Source: Hermetia illucens | Lineage: Eukaryota > Arthropoda > Insecta > Diptera > Stratiomyidae | Direction of reading: 5' to 3' | DNA length: 64,000 nt | NCBI RefSeq assembly: GCF_905115235.1 | Contig: NC_051851.1 | Span: 133,188,725-133,252,724 of the forward strand | Part shown: one piece after another, positions 1 to 12,400 of the stretch | Layout of the letters: every line of letters starts with the position of its first letter | Position numbering within the stretch: the stretch's first letter is position 1 | Notes under the pieces: generated by a model | What the model was told of the DNA's origin: nothing | The model's database searches: none | Seen by the model: the letters and a program-made list of their open reading frames with translations, nothing else | Position numbers and translations under genes: made by a program

Positions 1-2067
1 TGATTGCTTCGGATGAATATAATTCCACATCCGCCATATCTTTTGCAACAGCAATATACCGCTATGTCACCGGTGTAACCCACTATTGTTAGCTCACTAG
101 CAACTGGGCTATTGAGGACATCATACATGATGTTCCACAATAGCGGTCCCAACACAGCCCTGTGGAACACCCGCAGAGACAATGTATTTATTTGTTCTAT
201 TGTCTGTGTCGTACGAGAGCCTTCTATATGTTAAATAACAGTTAAGCCGCCCTAATAAGCATCCCAGACTTCCTGCAGCCGGAGCAATCTGTTGTAGTTT
301 ATTCTCTCCAACATTTTCGCCATAGTGTCCAATAGACATGTAGGCATGTAGGAAGATGGTTTACCAGGAGGCTTACCAGGTTTAAGCAACAACATCAACC
401 TTTGCTTTTCCATGTCTCAGGAAAGATCCCGTCCGCCAAGCATGCTTCAAACAACTTTACGTATATGTCTGACTTCGACTTGACGGCCAGTTTAAGGGCT
501 TTGTTGGGTATGCCGTCAAGGTCGGTCGCTTTGTTGTCTCCCAGCCTACCGCAAATCTCCAGTTCTTCCTCCGTCGTTACTGGGAGTATTACAACCATAT
601 CTAAAGATGTATGTAGACTGGCACCCTGTTCTCCTGAGGGAAGAAACCCTGAACGTTTTTCAGTAAAAGATCGAGATATGTAATTTGCGGATCTGCCTGA
701 CCTTTAAATCTCCCTATCATAACCCTGTAGGCGCTTCCCCATGGGTCTATATCCGCCTCTGTGCAGAGTTGCTTGAAGCAGTCCCTCCTCCTTCACTGTA
801 TAACCAGCTTCAGGTTTCTTCGGGCTTCCTTATGAGCACGCTTTTCCACCTCCTGGTCAATCCTACCCATTGCTCTCTGAGCCGCTCGTCTGGTCCGATG
901 GCCCACCGACCGAATATCTAACAATTCGCTATTCCACCAGTAGTTGGGCCTCCTACTGGAGAAAGTATAACATCTCGGCATAGATGAGTCGCATGCCTTC
1001 GCGAAACACTTCGCGATATGGACGACTCTTTTCGATGATGTACCTTGTATAGTGTCCTGTTCCAACCACACATCTAAGAAAGTTTGCTTTCGCAGACCAA
1101 CCTGACATTTTTTGGGCGAGTAGATTTCCAAGACATATCGCTAACAAGTGAAGGACTAACAAAAGTCAGATCCACAACCGAACCGGACCCCTCTTTCCGG
1201 GAAGTATTAACCTGACCATCTAGTCAATATGATATCTAACTGCGCGAAAGCCTCCAAGAAACAACGTTCTCTGCATTCACTAGTATGACTTTTGGTTTCC
1301 GTCCTTTTGCATGCAGAACTAATCTGTCCAGCATGTCCTCGAATTCGGCCAATGTCAGGCTTGGAGGAGCATAGCAGCTATCGACGTATACGCCATTTAT
1401 TTTTGCCCATACGAACTCACTTGTGGATTGCCTCATACATTGGTCCCCGCATGCCCACAAGACCGCTCCACCTGTTGGATCGGCTACCCATACATTATTG
1501 TTAGGGTTTCAATGGGGTTCACTTATTATAATCACTTGCACCTCTGATGGATGGTCTGCGAGAGCAGATCCTGTGCGACCCTACAGTGACTGAGATTGAT
1601 TTGAACAAACCTCATTTTCTGGCTGCACTTAGCGCCTTTTTTAACTCAGGACACTTGTCACTTCCGGCAATATACCTGCTGTCCAGGCCCTCCTTTCCAT
1701 CACACTACATGCGGTTGGGATCCTTGTTACAATCCCGAGCAATGTGGCCTATTTCACCACAACGTCTGCATCGGCTGGAACGATCAACCTCAGTTGTGCA
1801 CACTCTCGCTAGGTGTCCATACGAGAGACACTTGAAGCATTTTTTCAATGAGATTTGCCCTCTAAGGCGACAAACTACCCATCCAATACGGACCCCTTCC
1901 CGACATTCAGCCTGCTGTGTACCTCCATACGCCTTTCTAAGGTTGACAATGGATGCCCCCTTGAAGTTGTACACCTTGAACTGGCCCGCTAGGGCAGCGC
2001 AGATTTCCGCCTTAGAAGTGACCTCATCTAGGTCCTTGCACTCTATAACGAGCATTCGAGTACCCAA
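1..2067 (-). mobile_element. R1-like LINE fragment, decayed (ORF1 C-terminus to RT)
   Basis: Read on the minus strand this is a non-LTR retrotransposon in the usual order. It begins with an ORF1 C-terminal part with two zinc knuckles (2067-1705: CFKCLSYGHLARVC, then CRRCGEIGHIARDC). Endonuclease pieces follow (1460-1236, with [13 protein letters not shown]), then the endonuclease-RT linker (1131-793) and RT pieces (598-395 with ICGRLGDNKATDLDGIPNKA; 339-121 with AGVPQG). The RT YADD box seems present but changed (YTGD) near 60-80. It aligns by eye along its length with the better copy at 14185-18030, so it is the same family. Frames change repeatedly and stops occur, so it is dead. The left end runs off the window, and ORF1 is truncated at its 5' side near 2067. 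Confidence 0.85.
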
Positions 2068-2362
2068 AGAAAATCAACAGTTTTTACAAATATAGACAGG
2101 ACAACAACATTTCCCGAGTTCAGCCGTTATAGTATAGTTATTAGGTACCCTTTAACTATTAAAGGTACACAAGGTTCTTCAGATTGCAGTGCACATTCCT
2201 CTGGTAAAGTTACTATGTATTATTATTCCCTCATACCCACACATGTCTTTGCAAAAAAATTGTAAATCAAAAATCTCTACCAGCTACAATTGCAATTACG
2301 TGACTGTAGCTAATTTTTTCTCACAGATGTGATTATGACCAAAAAATTAAAATTCATTTTTT
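2068..2362. other. Intergenic, nothing recognised
   Basis: AT-rich sequence between the LINE fragment and the hairpin repeat. I see no coding similarity or structured repeat. Confidence 0.5.
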
Positions 2363-2790
2363 AAGGTTTTGTGTGAAACAAAACCTTATTAGAATCGATT
2401 CGATGTCTCCGTGTCGGTCTGTCTGTCGCACCCGATTTATTCGGAAACGGCTGGACCGATTGTCACGAAAATTTGTGAGAGCATGTGGTCTGGTGTTCCC
2501 TTTACATATAGCAAGTGGCGCCATTTTCTGTTAAGTTTAAGGGGGGCATGCGAATGGAGAGAGCAATTTTTTCACACAATGTAGTCATGTGAGGTATCAA
2601 ATGAAAGGGTTCAATTAGTACTTTACAAAACTGGCCCCATATTTGATATCGGATGAAACGTAGGGTAGTGAGGGCTCAAAATATGACCCACAAAAAGTGT
2701 AATAGGTCTCGTTCTCAGAACCTATCCAACCGAAAAATCTGTTATCCAAAATATCGAAGTGGATTGACTTATTGCAATGAACGTAAAATA
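2363..2790 (+). mobile_element. Helentron-like (mini-me/DINE-type) repeat, copy A, 5' part
   Basis: It starts with a 25-nt hairpin (2363-2387; 10-bp arms AAGGTTTTGT / ACAAAACCTT, 5-nt loop). An ATCGATTC block, a short GTCT run and the family core CGATTTATTCGGAAACGG follow. The core and the next 350 bp recur at 18084, 43790 and 45590. GTCT microsatellites next to a conserved core are typical of dipteran mini-me/DINE-1 repeats, which are Helentron relatives. Assignment to that group is inference; the repeat family itself is seen directly. The 3' end is not recognisable here. Confidence 0.6.
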
Positions 2791-3333
2791 CGGCACAGTT
2801 TACCTTAGGGTTACCATTCCATTATGCATGTAGACTTTATATACGTATATCGTTATCAATGATTATTCCTAATTCGTGTAATTACAGTTATACAGTTATT
2901 AACGTGCCTATACATATATGCATACAATCATATATCTGGGCTCACAATAATCGGGTTGAACTTTCAGTCATAAGATGCTCTCCGGATATGGTGCAATTAC
3001 TCTCAATCATAGTAGTAAGACGTAAATATTTGTAAAAATTTTCTCCACAAGGAAATCAGCATTTCTAAAAATGGCGACCATAAATTACATTTGATACGAT
3101 ATTCAGTCATATTATTTTGCTTCGAAAATAAACCGTAGATAAGAGTATATTGACGATTTGTTTAGTTGGAAAACAGTGGGAGAGTGCATTATTACCGCAC
3201 ATTACTCTGCTACCAATTCGAGGAAAGCAGTATCGATTTTCCAAACGAAAATCTTGTTTCTGACGTGTGTGAAGTGTGAAGTGAAAGTTTTCCAAACAAG
3301 TAAAAACGGTTGCGTTTTGAATCGAGATACAAG
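2791..3333 (+). promoter_or_regulatory. Upstream region and probable 5'UTR of tetraspanin A
   Basis: Non-coding AT-rich sequence before the first tetraspanin ATG. A transcription start cannot be fixed. The last 200 bp lack obvious transposon sequence and are the likely promoter/5'UTR. Confidence 0.3.
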
Positions 3334-3405
3334 ATGGGGATGATTCCTGCCGAACGTTCGAACATCGATCAATACTTATTTATCGGCTACAGTTGCCTGC
3401 TAGTG
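3334..3405 (+). CDS. Tetraspanin A coding exon 1
   Basis: Starts at ATG in context AAGATGGGG and encodes 24 residues ending YSCLLV, the start of TM1. The donor GTACGT follows at 3406. Phase 0. Confidence 0.85.
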
Positions 3406-6400
3406 GTACGTAATTTTCATGTTCTTTTGGTCAGCTTGGAATAATTAACCTAGAAGAAAAATTTCATGAAAATTGTTGATTAGACACACTCTCTCTATAA
3501 AAATATTGGTGTTGTTAATCACAGTTATCAAGAGAAATTCCATCAAGTTGATCTCATTTCTATTAAAAACGATTAATTAATCTACATAAATCTGAGCTCC
3601 TTTAAGTTCGCCTTTGTGCAATTGTAAAAGATGTTTTCATCTAGCATGATGCGATGACGCAGCAATAAACAACTCACGCATTACTAACAAGCATGGAATT
3701 TCTGAAGCATAAGGTACGCACCTTCGCGATTCAAAGACGAAAATTCAAAAATATTCTACTGTTTCCTGGTTTCAACGGCCGTTACCGCAACGTTCCTCCC
3801 AACATTTCAAATCCTGCACCCGAAAATCATCATCATCATCATCAACGCCGCAACAACCGGTATCCGGTCTAGGGCTGCCTTAATAAGGAACTCCAGACAT
3901 CCCGGTTTTGCTCCGAGGTTCACCAATTCGACATTCCTAAAAGCTGTCTGGCATCCTGACCTACGCCATCCCTCCATCTTCAGCAGGGTCTGCCTCGTCT
4001 TCTTTTTCTACCATAGATATTGCCCTTATAGACTTTCCGGGTGGGATCATCCTCATCCATACGGATTAAGTGACCCGCCCACCGTAACCTATTCAGGCGG
4101 ATTTTATCCATAACTTGACGGTCATGGTATCGCTCATAGATTTCGTCGTTATGTAGGCTGCGGAATCGTCCATCCTCATGTAGGACGCCACAAATTCTTT
4201 GGAGGATTCTTCCCTCGAATGCGGCCAAGAGTTCGCAATTCTTCTTGCTAAGAACCCAAATCTCCGAGGAATACATGAGGACTGGCAAGATCATTGTCTT
4301 GTACAGTAAGAGCTTTGATCCTATGGTGAGACGTTTCGAGCGGAACAGTCTTTGTAAGCTGAAATAGGCTCTGTTGGCTGACAATAACCGTGCGCGGATT
4401 TCATCGTCGTAGCTGTTATCGGTTGTGATTTTGGGCCCTAGATAGGAGAAATTATCAACGGTCTCAAGGTTGTAGTCCAGTGCGGTTTGATATTGTTGGC
4501 TGGTTTATTTTCGGTGTTGACGCTGCCACTATGTATTTTGTCTTACCTTTATTGATGTACAGCCCAAGACCTCGGGCCGCCTGCTCGATCTGCGTGAAGG
4601 CAGTTGGCATGTCTCGGGTCGTTCTTCCCATGATGCCCGATATCGTCAGAATAGACCAGTAGTTGGGTGAACTTAAAGAGAATCGCTCCTCTTGCATTTA
4701 CGTCAGCATCACGGATCACTTTCTCGAAGGCCAGGTTAAAGGGGCCGCATGATAGGGCATCCCCTTGTCGAAAACCGCTTTGATGTCGAATGGTCTTGAG
4801 AGCGTTCCTACTGCTTTTATCTGGCCTCGCACATTGATCAGGGTCAGCCTAGTTAGTCTTATCAATTTCGCCGGGATACCGAATTCCCTCATGACCGTGT
4901 ACAGTTTTGACCTGGCTATGCGATCACAGGCGACCTTAAAATCGATGAAAAAATGGTGCAATTGATGTCCATATTCCAAAAGTTTTTCCATCGCTCGCCG
5001 CAAACAGAAAATCTCATCTATTGCTGATTTGCCTGGAGTGAAGCCTTTTTGGTCTAGGCGAATTAAGTTCTGGGCATATAGGGTTATCCGACCTAGCAAG
5101 ATAGCGGAGAATATCTAATAGACGATACTCAGCAACGTGATACCTCCATAACTGCTGCATGGCGTGTGTTACCTCCCTTTTGATGTATGGGACAGATAAT
5201 GCCTCGTTGCCAGTCGTCAATCATTGACTCGCTTAAACATCAGTTGATAAACCGCTTGGCGTAGTTGGTCGCCTCTATATATAACCGATTCGGCTATAAT
5301 TGCATCATCTCCTGGCAACTTATGGTTTTTAAGCCGATGAATGGACTGTTTCTTCTATGCTTGGTGGTAGCAATATTTATCATCTTAAAATGGCGGGACC
5401 TCCAACTCGCCAATATTCTGGTTGTTGAGCAGTGCATGCAAATACTCAACCCATCGCTTCAATATGCCTATTCTGTTGGAAATCAGATTTCCCTCTTTGT
5501 CTTGGCATGATGAACATCCAGGTGTGTAAGGCTTCATCCTGCTGACTTGTTGGTAAAACTTCCGCGCCTGGTGTGGTTACTCCCTATACTTTTCGAGTTC
5601 ACAGACTTGGTGGTTCTCCCAGGCTTCCTTTTTCCGTCTGTAAGGTCGTTTCTCCGCTCGACGAAGTTCGTGATAAGTTTCAGCGCAATGGCACATTACT
5701 CGCTCTAAAGCATTCTTCCGTTCCGTTGCTAGCTTACACTCACGTCAAACCAGCCGTTGCGACTTTTCTTGCAGCTGGGGCTTAGTATATTTGTGGCCGT
5801 ATCGTTGGTAACGCTTCTCAGGTGGTTATGAAAATCATTTGTTGATGCTTGATCTCCAGGACATCTATTAAGTGCCGTTATTGCGACATTCATTTTGCCC
5901 TATATGTGTTACGGAGGGCTTTTTGGTGAATGGCTAGTATTCATATTGGGACAGGGTATAGGCTAGCTGCTCAGTAGCATTCAGTCTGTGCAAGGAGCGC
6001 ACGTTCCATAAGAAAATGCGCAAATCATTGTCCTGTTTTCGTTGTCGGATTCATCGTTGTAAAATATATCCTGTCCGAGGCTCCTTCCGTGGCTTTGTAA
6101 CTTCGGCTTTTCGTATAGGGTTGTCAGCTCTAACCAAACCCCAACCTGGAGGGCTAGTTAGTACAATTTGTCCCGTTTTTAGTGCGAGAGACTCGCCTTC
6201 ATCCCTATCCGTCTACAATTTTTCATTAAGGAAGATTGACTCGATAAAGTTGTATTACCTACACAACTACTTGCCATACACTCCACACCATAACGCTACC
6301 ACCGCCGTGTTTAACAGTAGTTTCGACATTTTCTTTATTTAGCGCTGTACCTCGTTTTCTCCAGACGAGCTTTCGTCCCCTGTTCCTAAAAATATAAAAT

Positions 6401-9400
6401 TCACTCTTGTCCGAAAAAACTACGTTTTTCCAGGACTTTTCTGGCTTCTTAATATGCTCCTTAACAGGTCGTTAATAAAAAGGCGAAAAAGAAAGCAAAA
6501 GTGCGAATTCGCCCAGAAGCAATTGTCATTTCCACTAATGGTAATTTGTTGCACGCGATGATTCTAAGAAAGGTGAAATCGGACCCCGACCTAAGGGATC
6601 TGGGTGGAAATCTCAGCAACATTCGAAGAACCAAAAAAAAGCGATCTTTTTTTTGTGCTGAATACATCCATCTTGGGCAAAACCGAAGGCTCTTGCAGCA
6701 AAGTGAAGAACTAGCATGAAATCTACATACAGTCCACGGATCTTAACGAACATTTTTGGCGTTAAGTGGAGTAAACAATATTAAGATATTTTTTTCCGAT
6801 GTCCTTTAACAACTTTTCCAATTAAGTTTAACATACACAGACGAAAATCTATATAACACTAAACAATTTAATATATTTTATCTTCCATTTAGGTGACAGG
6901 TCTGATAAATATAATCACTGGGTTCTCCTCCGGCTGCATCTACGCCTCTTTCGAACTCTTCGTTACGTCGAATTTGTTAACAATGTCTCAGATACTTGTG
7001 ATCACTGGATGTTTAATACTAGTAGCAACCCTTCTTTGCTATTGCGCAGCATACAAGAAGAACATATGGTTGCATGTATTCATTTCTTACCTACTAGGAA
7101 TTACTCTAACCCTGGAAATAACTGGAAGTATTAGCGGATACCTGTTCAATAGATTTACGGACGAGATAGTTCACAGGAAAATGAATAGTTCTATGGAATA
7201 TTACAATTCAACTAATACAGAAATAGCCGAACTTTGGGACCAAATTCAAACAGATGTAAGCATTTTTTTTAAATTGTTTAATATTATATATTCCTGCAAC
7301 ATAAAAGGCATAAATATGTAGGTAATAAACTGTTCGTAATTCTGAAATGTTGAGTGAACTGCGATTAATGCTCTCAGGCGAATAATTATATAAGCTTTTA
7401 TTCAATCGTACAGAACATGCTATAATCATTTCTCCCATAAATGTTTAAATATCACTTTCAGGATTCAAGAAAATATCAGAAATTATAATTTTCGGTGGTT
7501 GGAAATATTTCTTAGTAAGCCCAATTAGGCCAAAGTCACAAATACCTGCAAAGTATCACAATGGCTAAGAAGTACGTTAAAGAGCCTTTAACCTAAAATT
7601 GGCTTATGGTCCTACTATTGTAAAGACCAAGACCTTTGGTGAGTCATCGTCATCATCCACATTACCAGGATATTCAAACATTGGGCCACCTACTTCTGAA
7701 GCGTTTCGTTGAGTTGGCCAAATTTAATCAGGAACCTGTGACAACTCCACATCAACTAGTTTGACATGGTTGCGGAATCGGTTATTTGAACCAACCATTT
7801 GGGTTGTAGTGTCTGCGGATTAGCGACAGGAGCGCCATTCACCTTTTCTGGGGCCAATTTGACCAAACAATGCATTCAACAATGTTTAATAGTCTCTTTA
7901 TCCTCACATTTTTTCTACCCTTTTAATTATCCCAATTATCTCTCTTTATGTCACAATTCCCATCACACCCTTCATTTAAATAAAATACTTAATACTTCAG
8001 CTAATTAAATTTTCTTATTTTTTACAAACAATCGCACAACTGGTCCCTTTCAGTCAAATTTTATAGTCCAATTTCAATTAAACTATTTCAAATTCTATTT
8101 TTTCATAAACTTGCTCATATTGCACATTATTGGGTACAGGCAGGCGATTGTCCGTGGCTGAGGGGAATGACCTGCCGCACCCTTCAGCAGCAGTGTATGT
8201 TGCTTCTAAATTCAAAGCCATGGACCAGGAACCAGATTAGCGGGACCGAGACCGACTGATTAGAGGAACAACTGATGAGTTGGACCGGCGGTCGTCAATT
8301 TGTAAGCGAGTCTTGTGCAGCTCAATTGTAATTTGAAAGAAAATGCATGCGCTGTTTGAAAATTTGTAATTTTGTGAAAATAAATCCGTGAGCCGAAAAA
8401 AAGAGTGAAATCGTTCATATTCAAGCAGTTAATACGGAAACAAGATTGGAGCCAAGTTCTGGGAAATCATCTCCGGTGAGCATGCATCCGACGGCAAATA
8501 CGTGCTACGTGAAGTGTTGGTTGATTTAGAACCCGGTACCATGGATTTAGTACCCAGTGGATCAGTCCGTCACATTTTCTGATCAGACAGCAGTTTCCAC
8601 TGCCCTTCTTACTCTAGCTTATGAACATACCTCTTTCGCTAGTTTCCAATTAACATTTTTCTCCTCCTGCCTGATATCCCAGACAAAATTCTAATGCCTT
8701 CCGACGTGGGGTAGCACCCCAGGAAATAAGCTCTGAGAAGCAGATGAACCCTATCCTCAATCTCTCTCTTCAGAAAGACAGAAGATATTGCCTTATGTAG
8801 CTTTATATAGCCTGATTGCTTTTGTGGTTTGTTCTATCCCTTCACAGAATTCAGAAGGATACATCCATTGATGACTTGACTATATTAGCCGGATAGCAGG
8901 CCTCATTTGCATCACCGACGGCTCTATTGAGGATTTGCACTGCTGTTTCTAGCTGTATTTCCTGATGTTATCGCTCACCTGTAGATGACCGATATTGTCA
9001 CTCAGTTTCTTGTGTAGAAATCCCCCGGTTACTTGGGCTATTTTAGTGCTGGCTATCGGGTCCGTTAGGGTTTGGAACTTGTCACAAATATTGGTTTGTT
9101 ATAGTCGGGTCAAATATTCTTATACCCATTAGCATAGCCAACGGCGGGTCTCTTGGATTCTGCCTTTACCCCAAACCTCTCCGAGGTATCCTCATTCATA
9201 GGCTTGGGTTTAAGTTTCTTGCAAGCATTTCTCTCTTGCGGACTAATTTCCGCTGCTCCTCTTTTCTTGGCTCTGATGCTGATGCCTTTTGAGAGGTGAC
9301 CGTTCTTGATTGCGCAATGTTGATCTTGGCTCCACTTCCGGACCCCCGAATTTCTCCTTCTTCGGTGTAGTCATCTGGTCCTCAGTGTTGCGAAGATGTG

Positions 9401-12400
9401 CCTCCACCTGATGGGCCAGTTTGTCTGCGGAACGGGGTCTCTTTTGTTTGTTTTTTTACGTGAGGTTCATATTACTCAACCAATTCTGATTTTCCCGCTA
9501 TTAAAAAAGTTTCTTCGCGGTTGCTCGGCAACTTCCACCAAAGCGATTTTTTTGGTCTCGGTAGTTCGCAGAAGTGATTCCAATTTGAGCATTGGTTACC
9601 TCCGGACGTTTGCGCCTGATAGCGTTTGCTACTTCGTTCTTTGGTGTGAGACAAGATCTCGGATTTCCAGAGGGCGCATAGCTTCCAGGCCACACACCAA
9701 AAGTTTCTCTCCCAGTACCTTTTCTGTTGTCCTCGGACCTAATTTGACTATAACCCCCTTCGTTTGCCGAATGGAAGACACTTCCGCTACGTTATCTTCG
9801 GGTTTGCTCCTTTCGTTTTTCCCCAATCTGCTTTGCAACAGGGTACCTGGGATCCATTTGACGGTTGCGGTGCTCTCAGCCCGTCGCTGGAGACCGCATG
9901 CACTTCACAACTCTTTGGCTGAACAGTCGACTGTGCGCCCACTCGGCTTATATTCGAATTATCTGTTTGGCAAGGAGTTGCAGACGGCTCGGGGACTCCC
10001 AGTGTGTCCCGACGTATATCAGTCATTACCAGTTCGCTCTTCGAGAACTTTCTCAATTCTACTATCTAGGACGCGATGCCATCAAGGGGGTCGGAACTAC
10101 TTGCTCGGACACCTCGGGGACGCTACTCCCGTCCCCTCCTATCGTAATCTATATGTTAAGGATCGCTAACAGAGGGCACATAGTTGACTTTATTACAGTT
10201 TCGAAAGGTCGTCTTAGCCAAATAGCCCACTGCGACATTTGGTTCTGGAACATGATTGGCAGGGCTGTAGTGGTGCCATCATGATTCTGTAGCATAGCGT
10301 ATATTAGAGGGACAGCATATGATCAATAAAAGCTTTAGTGTTCACCGGGATAATCCTGTTCCCCGTTTTTAATTTTATTCTTATTCGTGTTCTGCTCTCT
10401 CATCTTTATTAAATTAGACAACACAAATACTTTTACAATTTATTTATATTTTTAAATAATGAATTGCAAGGGCAGAAATGATACCTAATACCAATGGTTT
10501 TAAATTTTATAGAATAAATGTTGTGGCACGGACCATGTTTCGAATTGGCTAGATATGTTTCATGGCATACCAGTAAGCTGCTGCCCAGTGTATTCTGGAA
10601 CTACAAATAGCACAACATGTGATGAATCTAAGGTTTACTCAACTGGGTGTGCCATTCCAGTTGCCAGTATAATAAAAGAACAAACAATAATGACGACAAA
10701 AATGGGAATTCTCTCGGCAGTTTTACAGGTAACTATCCCGAAACACCACTTTTTCCCTAATCATTGTAACTAACATATGCTTTACCTACGACTATCTTAA
10801 CAGTTAAAGTTAATCTAAGATATTTAAAGCCTAAACTACTAAATTACTAAAGGTGTAAATGGAAAGAAATATTTATCTGTAATCTTTCAGGTAAGTAAAA
10901 AAAACTCCACTCATTGGTTGTAGGAGAATGGAAAGGAATAAACACATGGCGCAGGATGGGTTATAAGCAGGACAAAATTGGAAGTTAAAAGCTAACTATT
11001 AGTACTAAGGGTGAGTAGGTTTTAAGTATTGGGACTGGGAGTAGTTACTGGTGTGGAAGACTACTCCACCTTGGGGACTGAAGAGTGATAAGAACAGTTG
11101 AGGAAACAGATGGTTACGAAAAAAGTTCTCTTCGGTTTGGGGTGTGTCTGGCATTTGGTTTTGGTAGAAAGTTAATGGTGTAACGGGCAAGAACAGCGTC
11201 AAGGGCAGGGGAAACTGTCGGACCAGAAAATGAAGACAAAAATGAGCAGAGCTCTGATAAGCTATTTGTAACAAAATATCTTTATTATCAGGGGCGTTGG
11301 AGCGCTGTATTTCAGCATGGACTACAGCGATTTGCTGGGACCATTTGCACGTTTTCTTCGAAATATTGAATAAGTGGGAAAGACGAGAGTTCATTGTTAC
11401 CCCCAGGTAGATGGCTTCACACACAGTGGAAATGAATACCTGGGGGTGATGATCGATGCCAAGCTGAGTTTCAAGGGACACTTGGATTATGCGCGAGAGA
11501 AGGCAGCAAATGACAGCTCATCCCTTGCATGGATGATGCCTAACGTGGGAGGGCCGAAGTATAGTCGCAGGCTACTCATCGCGGGAGTGGTGAGGTCGAT
11601 CCTGCTATACGCGGCCCCTGTCTGGGCGGGAGCGTTGAACCACGCTGTCAATCGGAGGAAGATAAGTTCGGCATACCGGCCAATTGCGCTAAGGGTGTGC
11701 AGCGCATTTAGGACGGCGTCGACGGAGGCAGTGTGTGTCATCGCCGGAATGATCCCTATAGATCTTCTAGCGAGCGAGGCACACTGGCTCTACGAAAAAC
11801 GGAAGGCAAATCCAGCCGAGGTGAACGCGGATTTCCGAAAAGCCATCAGGAGAGAGTTGTGTGGTAAGTGGCAACAACGATGGGATAACTCCGACAAGGG
11901 CCGATGGACCCATACATTGATCCCGTGTATCGAGAAATGGGTCAACCGAAAGCACGGAGAATTGAATTACCACCTGACACAGTTCCTTACGGGACACGGT
12001 AGCTATAGGAAGTACTTGCATCGCTTCGAGTTGGACGAGTCTCCCAACTGCCCTGAATGCGGTGCTACCCCCGAGGACCCGGAGCACGTTATGTTCCATT
12101 GTCCCAGATTTCTGCAGCAGAAAAGGAGGTTGAACAGCATCTTAGGGGCGAACATCGAGCCCTCGAACCTGGTGGAAGAGATACTGAAGTCGGAGGAAAA
12201 CTGGATGGCGGTAAATGAGGCAGTAGCCGTGGTGCAGACAAAACTGCTGGAGTTGGATCGAGCTCGGAAGTACGGCGCTACGGAGACGTGACATGGACGA
12301 GCTGGTATAGCGAACCAGAGACCAGACGCGCACGGTGGTCCCGCAGGGAGGGGCGGAAAAGTGGGGGTGGTTTTAGTGGGTGCGGATCCCCCACACTGCT

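Noticed and set aside
8100-8400. Possible LTR ahead of the tubulin relic
   Set aside because: No matching second repeat, primer-binding site or coding partner was found; no LTR element is supported anywhere in the window.
9396-10169. 257-codon plus-strand open frame
   Set aside because: It is the antisense of a LINE ORF1-like segment on the minus strand; composition is Ser/Arg/Leu-rich without any domain.
11005-11481. 158-codon minus-strand open frame as a host gene
   Set aside because: Its first part ([22 protein letters not shown]) is the RT C-terminal region of a Jockey-type LINE and crosses the insertion border.
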